Source: Piscinibacterium candidicorallinum (lineage in GTDB: Bacteria > Pseudomonadota > Gammaproteobacteria > Burkholderiales > Burkholderiaceae_C). Taken from it: a stretch of 64,000 nt of DNA. How positions within the stretch are numbered: position 1 is the stretch's first letter; every line of letters starts with the position of its first letter. The DNA is taken from positions 1,116,001 through 1,180,000 of the forward strand of contig NZ_CP180191.1 of NCBI RefSeq assembly GCF_047549485.1, read 5' to 3'. A model generated the notes under the pieces. That model was not told the DNA's origin. It did not search any database and worked only from the letters and a program-made list of their open reading frames with translations. Positions 8,345 through 16,730 of the stretch are shown in pieces. The position numbers and the translations under genes were made by a program.

Positions 8345-8830
8345 CTACTTGATGGCCGCCTTGCGTGCGGCAACCTTCTCGATGGCGGGCAGCATGTCCT
8401 TGTCCCATTCAAAGCTGTCGGCAACCAGTGTCTGCCCGACGTAGAGAGAGAACCAGGGGTAGCCCTTCAGGTCCGTGATGCGCCCATCGCGCAGGCGGGC
8501 ATCGCGCACGAAGGCGATCTCGGCCGGGAACTCCTCGGGCTGATGCCACACGGCCAGAGCCTGCTTCTTCACGGTGACCATTCGCACCTGCTTGGAGGCC
8601 ACCGACTTCATGAACTTCTGGCCTGCACTCTCCTTGAACAGGCCTTGTTCCCAGTACGTGCACCAGCGGCAGTCACGTGCTGAAAAATACACCAGGGTCA
8701 CAGGTGTGTCGGCCTTCATGGCGGACAGCGCCTGTTCGAGCGGCTTGTCGAACTTCTTGTCGTTGGCCTGGGCCGAGCCTGCGCACAGGAGGCTGAGCAC
8801 CAAGGCGATCGAAACGAGAACACGCGTCAA
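8345..8830 (-). CDS. Periplasmic thioredoxin-fold protein
   Basis: 161 residues with a signal peptide (MTRVLVSIALVLSLLCAGSAQA). A thioredoxin-like core follows, with the redox motif C-R-W-C in YFSARDCRWCTYWE, and a later YPWFSLYVGQ strand-turn that supplies the cis-Pro region. Proteins of this shape act as periplasmic thiol reductases or oxidases, for example in cytochrome c maturation; the partner is unknown. It is a single gene on the minus strand inserted between lolA and rarA, which are usually adjacent, with its own terminator shared with lolA. Confidence 0.78.
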   Translation of the reverse strand: MTRVLVSIALVLSLLCAGSAQANDKKFDKPLEQALSAMKADTPVTLVYFSARDCRWCTYWEQGLFKESAGQKFMKSVASKQVRMVTVKKQALAVWHQPEEFPAEIAFVRDARLRDGRITDLKGYPWFSLYVGQTLVADSFEWDKDMLPAIEKVAARKAAIK

Positions 8831-8902
8831 TTGAGGACTCCTGCTTGATCAATTTCGGCATTTTGGCATTGGAGCGGCGCGCCGGGTGCCGCGGGCGGCA
8901 AA

Positions 8903-10222
8903 ATGCTTCTCATGGATGATCTGTTTTCCACCGCGCGCCCCACGGGCGGCTATGTGCCTCTGGCTGAGCGCATGCGCCCGCAGACCCTGGGCGAGGTGAT
9001 CGGCCAGGATCAGCTTTTGGCCGAGGGCAAACCCTTGGCCGTGGCATTGGCGGCTGGCCGCCCGCATAGCATGATCCTCTGGGGGCCGCCAGGCGTAGGC
9101 AAGACCACGCTCGCCCGGCTGATCGCCCAGGCCTTCGGTCTGCCGATGATTGCGCTCTCGGCGGTGCTTGCTGGCGTGAAGGACATTCGCGATGCTGTGG
9201 CGCAGGCGGAACTCACACGCGTGCAGACGCAGAAGTCCACCGTGGTGTTCGTGGATGAAGTGCATCGCTTCAACAAGACCCAGCAGGACGCCTTTCTGCC
9301 GCATGTGGAGAGCGGGCTGTTCATCTTCATCGGCGCCACGACCGAGAACCCGAGCTTCGAGGTGAATTCCGCCCTGCTGTCGCGGGCTGCGGTGTATGTG
9401 CTCGATGCGCTCGACGGTGATGCGCTGTCACTACTGGTGCAGCGTGCGTCCGAGCTGCTCGATGTGAAGTTCTCGGATGCGGCGCGCGCCCAGATCACGG
9501 CCTACGCCGACGGCGATGGTCGCAAGCTGCTCAACTCACTGGAGTTGGTCGCGCAGCATGCCCATAGCGCGGGCGTCGCCAATGCGATCGACGAAGCCGT
9601 GCTGCGCAAGGTGCTGTCGGAGAACCTGCGCCGCTTCGACAAGGGTGGCGACGCCTTCTACGACCAGATCAGCGCGCTGCACAAGAGCGTGCGCGGCAGC
9701 GACCCGGACGCGGCGCTCTACTGGCTCTGCCGCATGCTCGACGGCGGCAGCGACCCGCGCTACATCACCCGCCGGGTGATCCGCATGGCCAGCGAGGACA
9801 TTGGTCTTGCGGATCCGCGCGCGCTGCGCATCGCCCTGGACGCTGCCGAGACCTACGAGCGCCTGGGCTCACCGGAAGGCGAACTCACCATCGCGCAGGC
9901 GGTCATGTATTGCGCGATTGCGGCCAAGAGCAACGCCGTCTACACCGCCTACAAGGAGGCGCGCCGTTTCGTGAAGGAGCATGGCTCCGCACCGGTGCCA
10001 CTGCACCTGCGCAATGCGCCCACACAGTTGATGAAGGGTCTGGGATTCGGCAAGGACTACCGCTACGCGCATGACGAAGCCGACGGCGTGGCGGCGGGTG
10101 AGCGCTACCTTCCTGAGGGTGTCGACGTCAGCTTCTACTCGCCGACGGATCGCGGCATGGAAGCGAAGATCGCGGAGAAGCTTGCGTGGCTGCGCGAGCG
10201 GAACGCGGGCCCCAAGCGCTGA
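8903..10222 (+). CDS. rarA: Replication-associated recombination protein A (RarA/MgsA)
   Basis: 439 residues, the family length. RarA is an AAA+ ATPase of the clamp-loader clade that acts at stalled replication forks with SSB. Visible are the N-terminal PLAERMRPQTLGEVIGQ, Walker A GPPGVGKT (61-68), Walker B VVFVDEVHRFNKTQQD, sensor 1 GATTENPSFEVN, and the C-terminal tetramerisation domain with SPEGELTIAQAVMYCA. ATG 8903 and ATG 8912 are both possible; the latter gives MDDLF, close to the common MDDLF/MSDLF start. It follows ftsK-lolA in the standard betaproteobacterial order. Confidence 0.95.
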   Translation: MLLMDDLFSTARPTGGYVPLAERMRPQTLGEVIGQDQLLAEGKPLAVALAAGRPHSMILWGPPGVGKTTLARLIAQAFGLPMIALSAVLAGVKDIRDAVAQAELTRVQTQKSTVVFVDEVHRFNKTQQDAFLPHVESGLFIFIGATTENPSFEVNSALLSRAAVYVLDALDGDALSLLVQRASELLDVKFSDAARAQITAYADGDGRKLLNSLELVAQHAHSAGVANAIDEAVLRKVLSENLRRFDKGGDAFYDQISALHKSVRGSDPDAALYWLCRMLDGGSDPRYITRRVIRMASEDIGLADPRALRIALDAAETYERLGSPEGELTIAQAVMYCAIAAKSNAVYTAYKEARRFVKEHGSAPVPLHLRNAPTQLMKGLGFGKDYRYAHDEADGVAAGERYLPEGVDVSFYSPTDRGMEAKIAEKLAWLRERNAGPKR

Positions 10223-10234
10223 ACCTCCGACAAG

Positions 10235-11479
10235 CTAATGCGAAGCGGTTGTCGAGCCTTGATCCAGCCTGGCCTGGCGCCGTGCATCGAGCCTCTGGCT
10301 GGCCGCATTGATCAGGCGCTCAAACGGGCCGGATTGACCTCGATGCGCACTCGCCCAGGCCCAACACAGCGCAAGCGCATACAGCAGCAGCGCCAAGCCG
10401 AACAGACCGCTGCTGTCCAGCTTCTGGCCCCAGCCTAGCCCCGCACCCGACAGCAGCAGCGCCATGAGCAGGCTCAGGCCGAGGTACATGCTCAGGGTGT
10501 TGCGGCCGGCCGGTGCGAGCGCGCGCAGTCGCGGCCAGCCGCCGTGTGGCCAGCTCAGTGCGATCGCAGCGATCAGGCCGGCAAGGATCGGTGGCCCGGT
10601 CAGGGTGCCCATGCCGAGCAGCAGCGCCTCGAAGGCCGGGCGCGAACCCAGCACATGCCAGGCGAGCACGCCGTAGGTCAGGCCGAGCGGAATGCCGATG
10701 AGCAGTCCCCAGAAGCGCGCCTGCTCAAGCAGGCGCGTCCAGCGCTGCGGTTGCTCGAGCACTCGCAGGCGGCCGCAGATGAAGCCGGCCAGGCACAGCG
10801 CAAGCAATTGCGGCAGGAAGAGTGGCAGCATCAAAACCGTGCTGACGACATAAGCGATGGAATTGAGTTCGAGAAACGGAAGCCAGGCGTCAACCCCCGC
10901 AAAGGTCGACGTCGGATCGGGCGCGATCACAGGTTCTTCAAGTTTGTTGTACGTGTAGATGGCGATGGCTACGTTGATCGCGACGTAGCTCACCGCCCAG
11001 ATGCCGAGGAGCACCTTCAGGATCCGCAGCAGCGACGTCACTGATCGGCGACCCCAACGCAGCAGGATCAGCCCGCAGATCGCATACGAGGTCAGGATGT
11101 CGCCCATGTAGACGAACAGGCCGTGGATGATGCCCAGCGCGAGCAGGATCAGCATGCGGCTCTTGCGGTGTCCGAGCGCGAACTCGAGCGAGTCGGCGCT
11201 GCGGATTGCGCGCATCGACAGCGCGAAGCTGTAGCCGAACAGGAACATCAGCAGCGGATAGGACTTGCCCTGGAACAGCGCGGCGATCAGGCTGTGGATG
11301 GCGAGTGCGAGCGTGGAGTCCGCAGGCAGCGGCTGGCCGATCGGCGTGCTCATGGGGGTGCCCGGATAGGACACGAAGTTCACGACGAACACGCCGAGCA
11401 GCGCCCAGATCCGCAGGGCGTCGATGATTTCTGCGCGGCTGCGTTTTGGTGCAGGCAGGCGGGCGGACTCCGCGGCCAT
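10235..11479 (-). CDS. DUF418 (YeiB-type) membrane protein
   Basis: 414 residues with about ten hydrophobic helices. The N-terminal IIDALRIWALLGVFVVN and the C-terminal GRNTLSMYLGLS and GPFERL motifs are those of the YeiB/DUF418 family, inner-membrane proteins of uncertain function related to acyltransferase-3-like membrane proteins. It lies 14 bp downstream of the glutathione S-transferase gene on the same strand, so they are likely co-transcribed. It converges with rarA, with only 12 bp between the two stops and no obvious terminator. Confidence 0.85.
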   Translation of the reverse strand: MAAESARLPAPKRSRAEIIDALRIWALLGVFVVNFVSYPGTPMSTPIGQPLPADSTLALAIHSLIAALFQGKSYPLLMFLFGYSFALSMRAIRSADSLEFALGHRKSRMLILLALGIIHGLFVYMGDILTSYAICGLILLRWGRRSVTSLLRILKVLLGIWAVSYVAINVAIAIYTYNKLEEPVIAPDPTSTFAGVDAWLPFLELNSIAYVVSTVLMLPLFLPQLLALCLAGFICGRLRVLEQPQRWTRLLEQARFWGLLIGIPLGLTYGVLAWHVLGSRPAFEALLLGMGTLTGPPILAGLIAAIALSWPHGGWPRLRALAPAGRNTLSMYLGLSLLMALLLSGAGLGWGQKLDSSGLFGLALLLYALALCWAWASAHRGQSGPFERLINAASQRLDARRQARLDQGSTTASH

Positions 11480-11493
11480 GGCGCGCCGCGGGC

Positions 11494-12114
11494 TCAGCTC
11501 TGCGGTGGAGCGGTATCGATGAAGCTGGGGCGCTTGTTCAGCTTCTCGGCGTGGGCGGCGAGGTTCGCGTACTCGGCCTTCCAGGCGATCTCAGGGAAGC
11601 GGAAGTCCAGATAGCCCAATGCCACGCCGATCGATATGTCGGCCAGGGTGCAGGTATTGCCCACGCACCAGGCGCGTTCGTCGAGTGCGGCGGATGCCGC
11701 GCGCAGACCTTCGGTCACCTTGGCCATCTGGCGGTCGATCCAGGCCTGGCAGCGCTCGCTATCCTTGCGGAACGCGCCGGTCTTCTCCAGGCGCACGAGG
11801 ATGGCGGCGTCGCAGATGCCATCGGCAAGGGCTTCCCAGGTCTTAACCTCGGCGCGTTCGCGACCGGTGCCGGGGATCAGCTTGCCCACAGGAGACAGCG
11901 TGTCGACATATTCGACGATCACGCGGCTGTCGAACACCGCACCGCCGTCTTCCATGATGAGACAGGGCACCTTGGCCAGCGGGTTGGAGGTGGTGATCTT
12001 GGAGTCGGCGGCCCAGACGTCCTCGAGTTCGAGGCGATAGTCGAGCTTTTTCTCTGCCATCACGATGCGCACTTTGCGTACGTAGGGACTGGTCAGTGAA
12101 CCGATGAGCTTCAT
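11494..12114 (-). CDS. Glutathione S-transferase family protein
   Basis: 206 residues with an N-terminal thioredoxin-like domain (MKLIGSLTSPYVRKVRIVMAEKKLDY, with the SPYVRK active-site region and NPLAKVPCLI, FDSRVIVEYVD for glutathione binding) and an all-helical C-terminal domain ending in TLADISIGVALGYLDFR. It resembles the YibF-type bacterial GSTs. The catalytic residue is probably the Ser at position 9 rather than Tyr or Cys. Substrate unknown. Start ATG 12114 begins exactly at the conserved fold. It is divergent from purB. Confidence 0.9.
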   Translation of the reverse strand: MKLIGSLTSPYVRKVRIVMAEKKLDYRLELEDVWAADSKITTSNPLAKVPCLIMEDGGAVFDSRVIVEYVDTLSPVGKLIPGTGRERAEVKTWEALADGICDAAILVRLEKTGAFRKDSERCQAWIDRQMAKVTEGLRAASAALDERAWCVGNTCTLADISIGVALGYLDFRFPEIAWKAEYANLAAHAEKLNKRPSFIDTAPPQS

Positions 12115-12323
12115 GGGGCCTGTTGCTGTTCTTGCGCCGTTTTGCGGGCTTGATGTGGCGCTTTGCGCGCCACCGAGGAGGCCTGTCGGCACTGCGTCAG
12201 CAGGGGCTCAACAGGTGCGGTCGAGTGTATCAAAGCAGTTTTCGCCAGAAGTCCGGTGCAGGTGTCGGATGCGGTGTGGGTGTGGGCTGACTCACTAAAA
12301 TGCGGCGCTGCTAGGGAGCACTC

Positions 12324-13724
12324 ATGACACAAAGCAACGCCGCACCCGCCGTGCCGGCCCAGGATTTCACCGAACTGCTCGCGCTTTCGCCGCTGGACGG
12401 CCGTTACGCTGGCAAGGTCTCAGGCTTGCGTGACTGGCTCAGTGAGCACGCACTCATGAAGCAGCGTGTGCGCGTGGAGATTGCGTGGTTCATCGCGCTG
12501 TCCGACGCCGGTTTGCCGGAATTTCCACCAATCGCGTCCGAGGATCGCGCATGGCTGCTTGCGCTGGGCGAGGGGTTTGCCGCGAAGGACAGCGCCGCGA
12601 TCAAGAAGATCGAGTCCATCACCAACCACGACGTGAAGGCGGTGGAGTATTGGCTCAAGGAGCAGGTCAAGGCCCGCCCGGCGGTACTGCCCTATGCCGA
12701 GTTCTTCCACTTCGCCTGCACCAGCGAAGACATCAACAACACCAGCCATGCGCTGATGCTCAAGGGCGCGCGCGAGCAGTTCCTCGCGCGACTGGACAAG
12801 GTCGTGCAGCAATTGCGTGACATCGCGCACACCCAAGCGGCCGTACCGATGCTCTCGCGCACGCATGGCCAGACCGCAAGCCCCACTACCCTGGGCAAGG
12901 AGTTTGCCAACGTGGTGGCGCGCCTCAACCGAGCCCGCGCGCAGATTGCCGGCGTGGAGTTGCTGGCCAAGATGAACGGCGCGGTGGGCAATTACAACGC
13001 GCACATGATTGCCTACCCCGAAGTTGACTGGGAGTCGTTCTCGCGCAAGGTCGTCGAAGGGCCGCTGGGCCTCACCTTCAACGAGCACACGATCCAGATC
13101 GAGCCGCACGACTACATGGCCGCGCTGTTTGATGCCGTGGCACGCACAAACACGATCCTGATCGATATCTCGCGCGACATCTGGGGCTACATCAGCCTGG
13201 GCTACTTCAAGCAGCGCCTGAAGGAAGGCGAGGTGGGTTCTTCCACCATGCCGCACAAGGTCAACCCGATCGACTTCGAAAACGCGGAAGGCAACCTCGG
13301 GCTGGCCAACGCCGTGCTCAAGCACATGGCCGAGAAGCTGCCGATCTCGCGCTGGCAGCGCGACCTGACGGATTCCACCGTGCTGCGCAACATGGGCGTT
13401 GGCCTGGGCTACAGCCTTCTGGCGCTGGAGTCGCTCGCGCGCGGCCTCGGCAAGCTGGAGGTCAATCACGCCCGTCTGGCCGAAGATCTCGACGCCAGCT
13501 GGGAAGTGCTGGCCGAGGCCGTGCAGACCGTGATGCGCCGCTACGGCGTGCCCGAGCCCTACGAGAAGTTGAAGGCGCTCACCCGAGGCAAGGGCATCAC
13601 GCCCGAGGGCCTGCGCGAGTTCGTGCAGACCCTCGACATTCCGCAGGCCGCGCGCGATCGGCTGCTGGCGCTCACGCCCGGCGGCTACATCGGCAAGGCC
13701 AGCGAGCTTGCCCAGCGCGTTTAG
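12324..13724 (+). CDS. purB: Adenylosuccinate lyase
   Basis: 466 residues of the longer PurB type. It cleaves SAICAR and adenylosuccinate, releasing fumarate, in purine synthesis. Visible are ALSPLDGRYAGKV at the N-terminus, FHFACTSEDINNTSHA, the catalytic SRTHGQTASPTTLGKE stretch, and the fumarase/lyase signature SSTMPHKVNPIDFENAEGN. The start codon is the first ATG after the divergent region with the GST gene; AGGGAG lies 5 bases upstream. The last 17 bp overlap the following GNAT gene. Confidence 0.97.
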   Translation: MTQSNAAPAVPAQDFTELLALSPLDGRYAGKVSGLRDWLSEHALMKQRVRVEIAWFIALSDAGLPEFPPIASEDRAWLLALGEGFAAKDSAAIKKIESITNHDVKAVEYWLKEQVKARPAVLPYAEFFHFACTSEDINNTSHALMLKGAREQFLARLDKVVQQLRDIAHTQAAVPMLSRTHGQTASPTTLGKEFANVVARLNRARAQIAGVELLAKMNGAVGNYNAHMIAYPEVDWESFSRKVVEGPLGLTFNEHTIQIEPHDYMAALFDAVARTNTILIDISRDIWGYISLGYFKQRLKEGEVGSSTMPHKVNPIDFENAEGNLGLANAVLKHMAEKLPISRWQRDLTDSTVLRNMGVGLGYSLLALESLARGLGKLEVNHARLAEDLDASWEVLAEAVQTVMRRYGVPEPYEKLKALTRGKGITPEGLREFVQTLDIPQAARDRLLALTPGGYIGKASELAQRV

Positions 13725-14091
13725 CTGCCTCGGGCCGCAGCGGCTGCTGGCCAGCACCCTGGCCGACTTTGCGCGCAGCAGCTTGCTTGAATTGGATGCC
13801 GCTGCACTGAGCGGCGCGGCCTGCTTCGTTGCGCGGCGCGAGGCGCGGCTCATCGGCCTGCTCGCGCTGGCGCGGCGTAACGACACGGATGCAGATCTGC
13901 TGTGGCTGGGCGTCGACCCGACCCAGCGCCGCCAGGGCGTTGCACGCGATCTGCTGCGCGTGGGCTGTGCGTGGTGGGCGCGGCAGGGCGGGCGGGGCAT
14001 GTTCGCGCCACAGTCCTGTGATGCGGCGCTTCTGGCGAGCCTGGGCTTTGCTGCGGCGCAGGATGGCTGCTGGGTGCGGTGGATCGGCTGA
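13708..14091 (+). CDS. GNAT-family N-acetyltransferase-like protein
   Basis: 127 residues. WLGVDPTQRRQGVARDLL is the acetyl-CoA binding motif of GNAT acetyltransferases (V-x-P-x-x-R-R-x-G-x-A), preceded by a strand that carries ARREARLIGLLALAR. The domain is short for the family, so it may be a minimal version. The substrate is unknown. It overlaps the end of purB by 17 bp, which suggests translational coupling. Confidence 0.72.
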   Translation: MPSAFSCLGPQRLLASTLADFARSSLLELDAAALSGAACFVARREARLIGLLALARRNDTDADLLWLGVDPTQRRQGVARDLLRVGCAWWARQGGRGMFAPQSCDAALLASLGFAAAQDGCWVRWIG

Positions 14092-14122
14092 CGGGCTGAC
14101 GGGCAGGGGCGGCCGGCGCGGG

Positions 14123-14138
14123 TGTAACCAAAGTCACC
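14123..14138. promoter_or_regulatory. Possible Crp/Fnr-type operator upstream of cytochrome c'
   Basis: TGTAACCAAAGTCACC matches the perfect palindrome at 2907-2922 at 12 of 16 positions and keeps the TGT.AC....GTCAC frame. It lies about 97 bp before the cytochrome c' start. Its dyad is imperfect, so this is a candidate only. Confidence 0.35.
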
Positions 14139-14235
14139 GCGCTACAGATCGGCATTGCGCGAACCGCATCAGATTGGCCATACTCCACTCGTGGCTTTTT
14201 CCACGCGTTTTCCCTAACCCCAAGTGAGGTCCTCC

Positions 14236-14685
14236 ATGCTTCGTCCCATCGTCATGGCCGCAGTGGCCGCCGCTGTGCTGCTGGTGAGTCCCACCAGCCA
14301 CGCACAATTCGCCAAGCCCGAAGACGCCGTGAAGTACCGCCAGTCCGTATTCACTGTGATGGGTCGCAGCATGGGCGGCTTGAACGCCGTGGTGCGCGGC
14401 GACCGGCCCTACAACGCCGCTGAAGTGCAGCGCAACGCCGAGATCATCGCCATGATGGCTGGCCTGCCCTGGACGGCTTTCGGCCCCGGCACCGAGAGCC
14501 CCAAGGCCCTGCCTGCCATCTGGAAGGAAGGCGACAAGTTCAAGAAGGCGCAGGACGGCCTGCAGGACGCCGCTGCCAAGTTGGTGGCTGCGTCCAAGAC
14601 TGGCAAGGTTGAGGATCTGCGCGGTGCGTTCGGCAACGTAGGCGCAAGCTGCAAGGCCTGCCACGACGACTTCCGCGGCAAGTAA
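14236..14685 (+). CDS. Cytochrome c'
   Basis: 149 residues: signal peptide (about 1-23, ending SHA-QF), then a four-helix protein with the haem site C139-K-A-C-H143 close to the C-terminus, as in class II c-type cytochromes. Arg at DFRGK after the site is common in the family. Such periplasmic proteins bind NO or take part in electron transfer. ATG 14236 is preferred over the in-frame GTG 14224 because GAGG lies 6 bases upstream. A b-type cytochrome gene follows on the opposite strand; the two are frequent partners. Confidence 0.92.
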   Translation: MLRPIVMAAVAAAVLLVSPTSHAQFAKPEDAVKYRQSVFTVMGRSMGGLNAVVRGDRPYNAAEVQRNAEIIAMMAGLPWTAFGPGTESPKALPAIWKEGDKFKKAQDGLQDAAAKLVAASKTGKVEDLRGAFGNVGASCKACHDDFRGK

Positions 14686-14710
14686 GCGCGGCCGCTCGTC
14701 AGATGCAACA

Positions 14711-14740
14711 AGGCCCGCTCTCGCGGGCCTTTTGCTTTCT
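14711..14740 (+). terminator. Intrinsic terminator after cytochrome c'
   Basis: Stem AGGCCCGC/GCGGGCCT (14711-14718 with 14723-14730), loop TCTC, followed by TTTGCTTTCT. It lies 25 bp after the stop codon. Confidence 0.85.
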
Positions 14741-14754
14741 GGGGTTCAGATCGG

Positions 14755-14904
14755 CTTTCCGCTTGTCCCACAAGGCTTTTCAGGCATTTTGGTCTGGAAA
14801 GCCGCATGAATGCTGAATCGGGTTCCGGGCGATTTGCCAGAAGTCCATTTCATGCGCCTCTTCAGGCCAAAGTGGCTGAAGAATGGCTCTGGACAAGCGG
14901 AAAG
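14755..14904. repeat. Intergenic inverted-repeat element, full copy
   Basis: A 150-bp element with perfect 14-bp inverted ends, CTTTCCGCTTGTCC (14755-14768) and GGACAAGCGGAAAG (14891-14904). The interior resembles the element at 3193-3345, including GTCTGGAAAGCCGCATGAATGC and CCATTTCATGCG. It is non-coding and sits between the convergent cytochrome genes. Confidence 0.75.
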
Positions 14905-14920
14905 TACCTGCGACTGGCGC

Positions 14921-15583
14921 CTAGAACGTCTGCACACTTTTGCCGAGGTTGACGATCCACCAGACGGCGCCCGCGGATGCCGCTGCCAGCACGAGCGCGA
15001 GCACGGAGCGTCCAGCACCCCAATCGGCCCCGTCGCCAACCGAACCCGGCTTGGTGCCCGAGATCATGGGGCCGACAAGGTCAGTCTTCTGCGCGAAGCG
15101 GTAGTACAGGATCGCACCCAGGTGCAGGGCCACCAGCCCGTACAGCACCCATTCGTTTAGCTTGTGCAGGCGCGTGATCAGGCTCACGGTCTCGCTGGAT
15201 ACGAACCTGGCCAGCGGCCCCTCGAAGGCGATGTCGTCATTGGCAAACAGCCCGCCCACGGCCTGGCCGCCGAACAGCAGTAACAGCGCGTAGACCGAAA
15301 ACGCGCCGATCGGGTTGTGGCCAAGCGTCTCGCTGACCTTGCCGCGCAGGTAGGCCAGCGCGCGCATCGGCGAGGGCGGGAAGCTGGCAAAGCGTGCATA
15401 GCGGCTGCCCACGAAGCCCCACAGGATGCGGAAGATCACCAGCCCCAGCACGCAGTACCCGAAGCGGAAGTGCCAGTTCATGGCGTTGCCGCCGATCTTC
15501 ACGCTCACGATCGAGCCGACCGCGCAGATTGCCAGCAGCCAGTGAAACAGTCGCGTGGGCCAATCCCAGACCAGAACCTTCAT
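14921..15583 (-). CDS. Cytochrome b561-type membrane protein
   Basis: 220 residues, four membrane helices of the bacterial b561/Ni-Fe-hydrogenase cytochrome b type. The stretch VLVWDWPTRLFHWLL supplies the first haem-ligand His, NWHFRFGYCVLGLVIFRILWGFVG the second region, and a late ALHLGAILYYR another His. It transfers electrons between the quinone pool and a periplasmic partner; the neighbouring cytochrome c' is a likely one. Start ATG 15583 follows GGGAGG by 6 bases. It is convergent with the cytochrome c' gene. Confidence 0.9.
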   Translation of the reverse strand: MKVLVWDWPTRLFHWLLAICAVGSIVSVKIGGNAMNWHFRFGYCVLGLVIFRILWGFVGSRYARFASFPPSPMRALAYLRGKVSETLGHNPIGAFSVYALLLLFGGQAVGGLFANDDIAFEGPLARFVSSETVSLITRLHKLNEWVLYGLVALHLGAILYYRFAQKTDLVGPMISGTKPGSVGDGADWGAGRSVLALVLAAASAGAVWWIVNLGKSVQTF

Positions 15584-15638
15584 GTCCACCCTCCCGAGGT
15601 GTTGAGCGTCTGGATTGTCCCGAAAGCCGGGGCAGAAA

Positions 15639-15666
15639 AAAAGCCGCCCGTTTCGGGGCGGCTTTT
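15639..15666. terminator. Intrinsic terminator after secF
   Basis: Stem AAAAGCCGCCC/GGGCGGCTTTT (15639-15649 with 15656-15666), flanked by an A-run of seven on the left, which reads as a U-run for minus-strand transcription. It lies 17 bp downstream of the secF stop. Confidence 0.85.
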
Positions 15667-15682
15667 CCGGTGCGCTGTGCTG

Positions 15683-16720
15683 TCAGGGGCGCGGCTCGGG
15701 GAACTCCAGCTCCGGCTGATCTTCGCCTTCTTTCTTGATCGGCTTGATCAGATCCTCGCGGCTGATGCCCAGCCACTTGGTGATCGGCGCCATCACGAGC
15801 ACGGACGAGTAGATGCCGAACACGATGCCGATGGTCAGCGCCACGGCAAAGTAGTGCAGCACCGGGCCGCCGAACAGCAGCATGAAGATCACCATGGTTT
15901 CGGTGGTGCCGTGGGTGATGATCGTGCGGCTGATGGTGCTGGTGATCGCATTGTCGATCACCTCGGTCACGCTGGCCTTGCGCATCTTGCGGAAGTTCTC
16001 GCGGATCCGGTCCGCGATGATCACGGACTCGTTCACCGAATAGCCCAGTACCGCCAGCACTGCAGCCAGAACAGCCAGCGAGAACTCCCACTGGAAGAAG
16101 GCAAACACGCCCAAGATGATGACGATGTCATGCAGGTTGGCGATGATGGCCGCCACGGCGAACTTCCACTCGAAGCGGAAGGCCAGGTAGATCATGATGC
16201 CGATACAGACCACCAGCAGCGCCAGGGCGCCGGCCTCATACAGCTCTCTGCCCACCTGACCGCTGATGAGCTCGACGCGCTGCACCTTCTCCTTCTGCAC
16301 CACGGTGCCATCGGCCTGCGTGAACGGCTCCTTGACCAGCGGGCCGCCCGCACGCAGCACGTTCTCGATGATGCGGTCCGCATCGATCGTGCGCACGCCG
16401 TTGTCCTTCACGCGTGAGAACGCGTCCTTCTGCATGTCGCGCGCCGACAGGCGGATCAGCACATCGCGCGAGCTACCGAACAGCGTGACGAGCGGCTCGC
16501 CCACGCCCTGCGCTTCCATCGCTTTGCGGATGCCTTCCACGTTGGCGGGCTGCTCGTAGCGCGCCTCGACCACGGCGCCGCCGGTGAATTCGATGGACAG
16601 GTTCAGTCCCTTGCTCCACAGGAAGAACACCGCGAGCGCAAAGGTGATGAAGCTGAAGATGTTGAACGCCAGCGCGTGGCGCATGAAGGGGATGTCGCGC
16701 TTGATACGGAACAGTTCCAT
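15683..16720 (-). CDS. secF: Protein translocase subunit SecF
   Basis: 345 residues with six membrane helices. SecF works with SecD and YajC to drive late protein export using the proton gradient. Visible are the first helix, the periplasmic P1 region starting at LSIEFTGGAVVEARYE, and the conserved second half with LGYSVNESVIIADRIRENF and ITSTISRTIITHGTT. The C-terminal tail is acidic and Pro-rich (PELEFPEPRP). It follows secD by 10 bp. Confidence 0.96.
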   Translation of the reverse strand: MELFRIKRDIPFMRHALAFNIFSFITFALAVFFLWSKGLNLSIEFTGGAVVEARYEQPANVEGIRKAMEAQGVGEPLVTLFGSSRDVLIRLSARDMQKDAFSRVKDNGVRTIDADRIIENVLRAGGPLVKEPFTQADGTVVQKEKVQRVELISGQVGRELYEAGALALLVVCIGIMIYLAFRFEWKFAVAAIIANLHDIVIILGVFAFFQWEFSLAVLAAVLAVLGYSVNESVIIADRIRENFRKMRKASVTEVIDNAITSTISRTIITHGTTETMVIFMLLFGGPVLHYFAVALTIGIVFGIYSSVLVMAPITKWLGISREDLIKPIKKEGEDQPELEFPEPRP

Positions 16721-16730
16721 GGCGTTCTCC

